A stretch of DNA of 60,660 nt from Clostridia bacterium (GTDB lineage: Bacteria > Bacillota > Peptococcia > DRI-13 > UBA5745), in contig JAHDPO010000047.1 of the NCBI GenBank assembly GCA_018434325.1, forward strand, positions 1-60,660, read 5' to 3'. The stretch's first letter is position 1, and every line of letters begins with the position of its first letter. A program made the position numbers and the translations under genes. Of the stretch, positions 58,890 to 60,660 are shown piece by piece. A model generated the notes under the pieces. It was not told the origin of the DNA. It saw nothing but the letters and a program-made list of their open reading frames with translations, and made no database searches.

Positions 58890-59764
58890 CGGTTTTCCTC
58901 CGCAAGCCGCAGCAGATACTGGCCATAGTCCGTCATTTTTAGTTCCGTACCCAGCTTTTCCAATTGCTCTGTTGTGATAAAGCCCTTACGCCAAGCCAGC
59001 TCCTCAATACAGGAAATATAGAAGCCCTGCATATCCTGAACTGTCTGCACAAACTGGGCGGCCTTCAGCATCCCTTTGGGTGATCCGGTATCCAACCAGG
59101 CCATGCCCCGGCCCATCAAGCCTACTTTAAGCTTGTCCATTTCCAGATAAGCATTGTTAACAGCAGTGATCTCAATCTCGCCCCGGGCAGAGGGTTTAAC
59201 GGATTTGGCAATTCGTATCACTTCATTATCGTAGAAGTAAAGACCCGGTACCGCATAGCTGGATTTGGGATGCTGGGGCTTTTCCTCAATGGAAAGCACA
59301 CGGTTGTTCTCATCAAATTCAACCACACCAAACTCCCGGGGATTGGCTACGGGATAACCAAAAATGACGGCGCCCCCCTCTGCCATTTGCTCCTGAGAGT
59401 CACTAAGAAGCTGGGAAAAATACTGGCCGTAAAACACATTGTCGCCAAGAACCAAGCAAACACTATCGTCGCCAATAAAATCTTCCCCCAGAATAAAGGC
59501 GTCGGCTAAGCCTCGGGGAGTATCCTGAATTTTATAGCTAATCTCTATCCCTAAATGAGAACCGTCGCCAAAAAGCTCCTGATAATCGGGAGTATCCTCT
59601 GGCGTGGAAATAATTAAAATCTCTCTGATTCTTGCCAACAACAGCACCGACAAGGGGTAGTAAATCAGCGGTTTATCATAGATGGGTAACAATTGCTTGG
59701 AAACAACCTTAGTGTTGGGATATAACCGGGTACCTCTGCCGCCGGCTAAAATAATACCTTTCAT
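58886..59764 (-). CDS. rfbA: Glucose-1-phosphate thymidylyltransferase
   Basis: First step of dTDP-sugar synthesis, forming dTDP-glucose. The nucleotidyltransferase signature [20 protein letters not shown], the [22 protein letters not shown] segment and the WLDTGSP motif are intact. 292 residues. GGAAGGGAAG precedes the ATG. Translationally coupled to rfbB. Products probably feed cell-surface polysaccharide. Confidence 0.96.
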   Translation of the reverse strand: MKGIILAGGRGTRLYPNTKVVSKQLLPIYDKPLIYYPLSVLLLARIREILIISTPEDTPDYQELFGDGSHLGIEISYKIQDTPRGLADAFILGEDFIGDDSVCLVLGDNVFYGQYFSQLLSDSQEQMAEGGAVIFGYPVANPREFGVVEFDENNRVLSIEEKPQHPKSSYAVPGLYFYDNEVIRIAKSVKPSARGEIEITAVNNAYLEMDKLKVGLMGRGMAWLDTGSPKGMLKAAQFVQTVQDMQGFYISCIEELAWRKGFITTEQLEKLGTELKMTDYGQYLLRLAEENR

Positions 59765-59833
59765 TCTGAGCTTCCCTTCCTCCGAAAATAAACATCCATT
59801 TGTTTCAACAATCCAATTTTAATAATAAATTGG

Positions 59834-60325
59834 TTATTTTTTCAGCTTATTTTTATTTTCATTTGTTTTAGGAAATATTGATGATATCGCATTTGTACAA
59901 AGCTGAGTAAGGGGCTCTCCTATAGCTGACTTATAGTTAAATCCTAATAACTGAAGTGTTTTTAAAGCATCTATGCTAATCAATGCCTTAAACTTTTCAA
60001 ATGATTCAATGGATGTCTCCGGACTCATCTCTTTTATAATCTCCAGAATCCTCTCAACTGTATTATGAAGATGCTGTATATCTTCATCACTAATGATTAT
60101 TCTGTCTAATTCACCTTTATATACTTGAGCAATTTGGATTGCCTCTTCCCGTTCTAAAATCAACTCATTTATAATTCCATCATAAGTTGCACGAACCTTC
60201 TCTGTGTTTTTCTCATCACGTATTGATTTAATTTTGGCATTTATGGCAGAAGTAGTGCCCTTTATTGCCAGAGTAGCAAGGGATGTTCCCAGTTCCATTA
60301 AATTGTCTGAGTATATAGTATCCAT
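59834..60325 (-). CDS. Hypothetical protein
   Basis: 163 residues, mostly helical with charged heptads (ILEREEAIQIAQVYKGELD, LHNTVERILEIIKEM). No membrane segment and no motif I recognise. The ATG at 60325 follows GGAGGG; the ATG at 60337 is the longer alternative. AT-rich, upstream of and on the same strand as rfbA, with a 70-base gap. Confidence 0.6.
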   Translation of the reverse strand: MDTIYSDNLMELGTSLATLAIKGTTSAINAKIKSIRDEKNTEKVRATYDGIINELILEREEAIQIAQVYKGELDRIIISDEDIQHLHNTVERILEIIKEMSPETSIESFEKFKALISIDALKTLQLLGFNYKSAIGEPLTQLCTNAISSIFPKTNENKNKLKK

Positions 60326-60397
60326 AATGCCCTCCATCCTGATCGCACATTATATTCTAGAAATAGGCTATATGAGAATTAATTATTATCTATAGCG

Positions 60398-60496
60398 TTA
60401 GTCATTCTCTACTCTTAAAAGTTCTTTTTCCAATACATTTAACTTGCGTTGAGCTATCTCAACTTCATATTTATCTATCCTATGCCTTAGATCCAT
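60398..60496 (-). CDS. Possible small coiled-coil peptide or gene tail
   Basis: 32 codons from ATG (MDLRHRIDKYEVEIAQRKLN, then a Leu/Glu/Lys-rich end). The frame stays open about 20 codons upstream with a hydrophobic stretch (LIYSFYCL) until a TGA. The periodic charged pattern looks like real coding, but there is no ribosome site, so it may be the remnant of a longer gene. Confidence 0.3.
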   Translation of the reverse strand: MDLRHRIDKYEVEIAQRKLNVLEKELLRVEND

Positions 60497-60583
60497 GAGG
60501 CAATAAAATGAATAGATTAATCGTAAGCGTAAAATCGGGCATCACCTGTAAACAGGCATGAGGGTATGTTAAACTAAAGGAAA

Positions 60584-60660
60584 TTAAAAAAGGCCATCCT
60601 CCATGGCAGCCTTGAATTCGTTGAACTGCTTACGAATCAGCTTTTTATGCTGGCCGTCGG
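60584..60660 (-). CDS. Partial gene at the right edge (C-terminal end)
   Basis: The last 24 codons of a minus-strand frame that continues beyond the window, ending FNEFKAAMEDGLF and TAA. The GC-rich codon style is unlike the AT-rich neighbours. Too short to identify. Confidence 0.4.
   Translation of the reverse strand, partial: DGQHKKLIRKQFNEFKAAMEDGLF

Overview
The window looks like a chromosome segment of a low-to-mid GC, probably anaerobic member of the Bacillota (Clostridia or Negativicutes type). Evidence: the order secA, prfB, transketolase, ftsE, ftsX, M23 peptidase, S41 peptidase, polytopic protein, then uvrB, uvrA, uvrC, all on the minus strand; a prfB gene with the classical in-frame UGA frameshift; a sigma-54 enhancer-binding activator; and a TauE permease and CoA-disulfide-reductase-type redox protein. 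Housekeeping genes are GC-rich. Much of 34.8-60.6 kb is visibly AT-richer. The species cannot be named from the sequence.

Layout. 0.3-7.5 kb: uvrB-uvrA-uvrC excision repair. 7.8-11.6 kb: a GntR/HutC regulator with a perfect palindromic operator, an acidic amino acid symporter, an Asp/Glu racemase homologue lacking its first catalytic cysteine, and a TauE permease. 11.9-13.2 kb: a DUF4143 ATPase. 13.2-21.5 kb: a complete sigma-54 catabolic unit on the minus strand (sigma-54 promoter, permease, HyuA-type hydantoinase, an HExxH protein of unknown role, D-aminoacylase, terminator) with its activator divergently transcribed. 21.6-22.6 kb: two small DUF genes. 22.5-34.6 kb: cell-division and cell-wall genes (ftsEX, M23, S41, a MinJ-like protein without a PDZ domain), transketolase, prfB and secA. 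The 7.8-22.5 kb block appears to have been inserted between the MinJ-like gene and uvrB, which are normally close together.

34.8-39.2 kb holds a tightly overlapping four-gene operon: XRE/ImmA metallopeptidase, radical SAM enzyme, HD hydrolase, DUF2284 iron-sulfur protein. I do not recognise it as a described system, and it is the best candidate for new biology here. A SWIM zinc-finger gene is divergent from it. 41.5-44.0 kb encodes a four-part sulfur/CoA redox fusion (disulfide reductase, rhodanese, TusA, DsrE). 44.1-57.7 kb is a mixed accessory island of live and broken genes: DUF4365 nuclease-like protein and an internally deleted copy of it, two DUF4143 ATPases, a PLD-like protein, VapC and IS66 fragments, an exonuclease-RecQ gene damaged at both ends, a HEPN-like protein and a membrane protein gene carrying a 28-bp palindrome. 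57.8-59.8 kb has rfbB and rfbA for dTDP-sugar synthesis, followed by poorly known small genes to the edge.

Two window-wide oddities: alanine-rich low-complexity insertions in otherwise conserved enzymes (UvrC, UvrA, transketolase, the HExxH protein, the MinJ-like protein), and a dispersed intergenic repeat with the core TGAGCAAAAWTT then YCGTTTGTATG in at least four separated intergenic regions, locally tandem and inverted.
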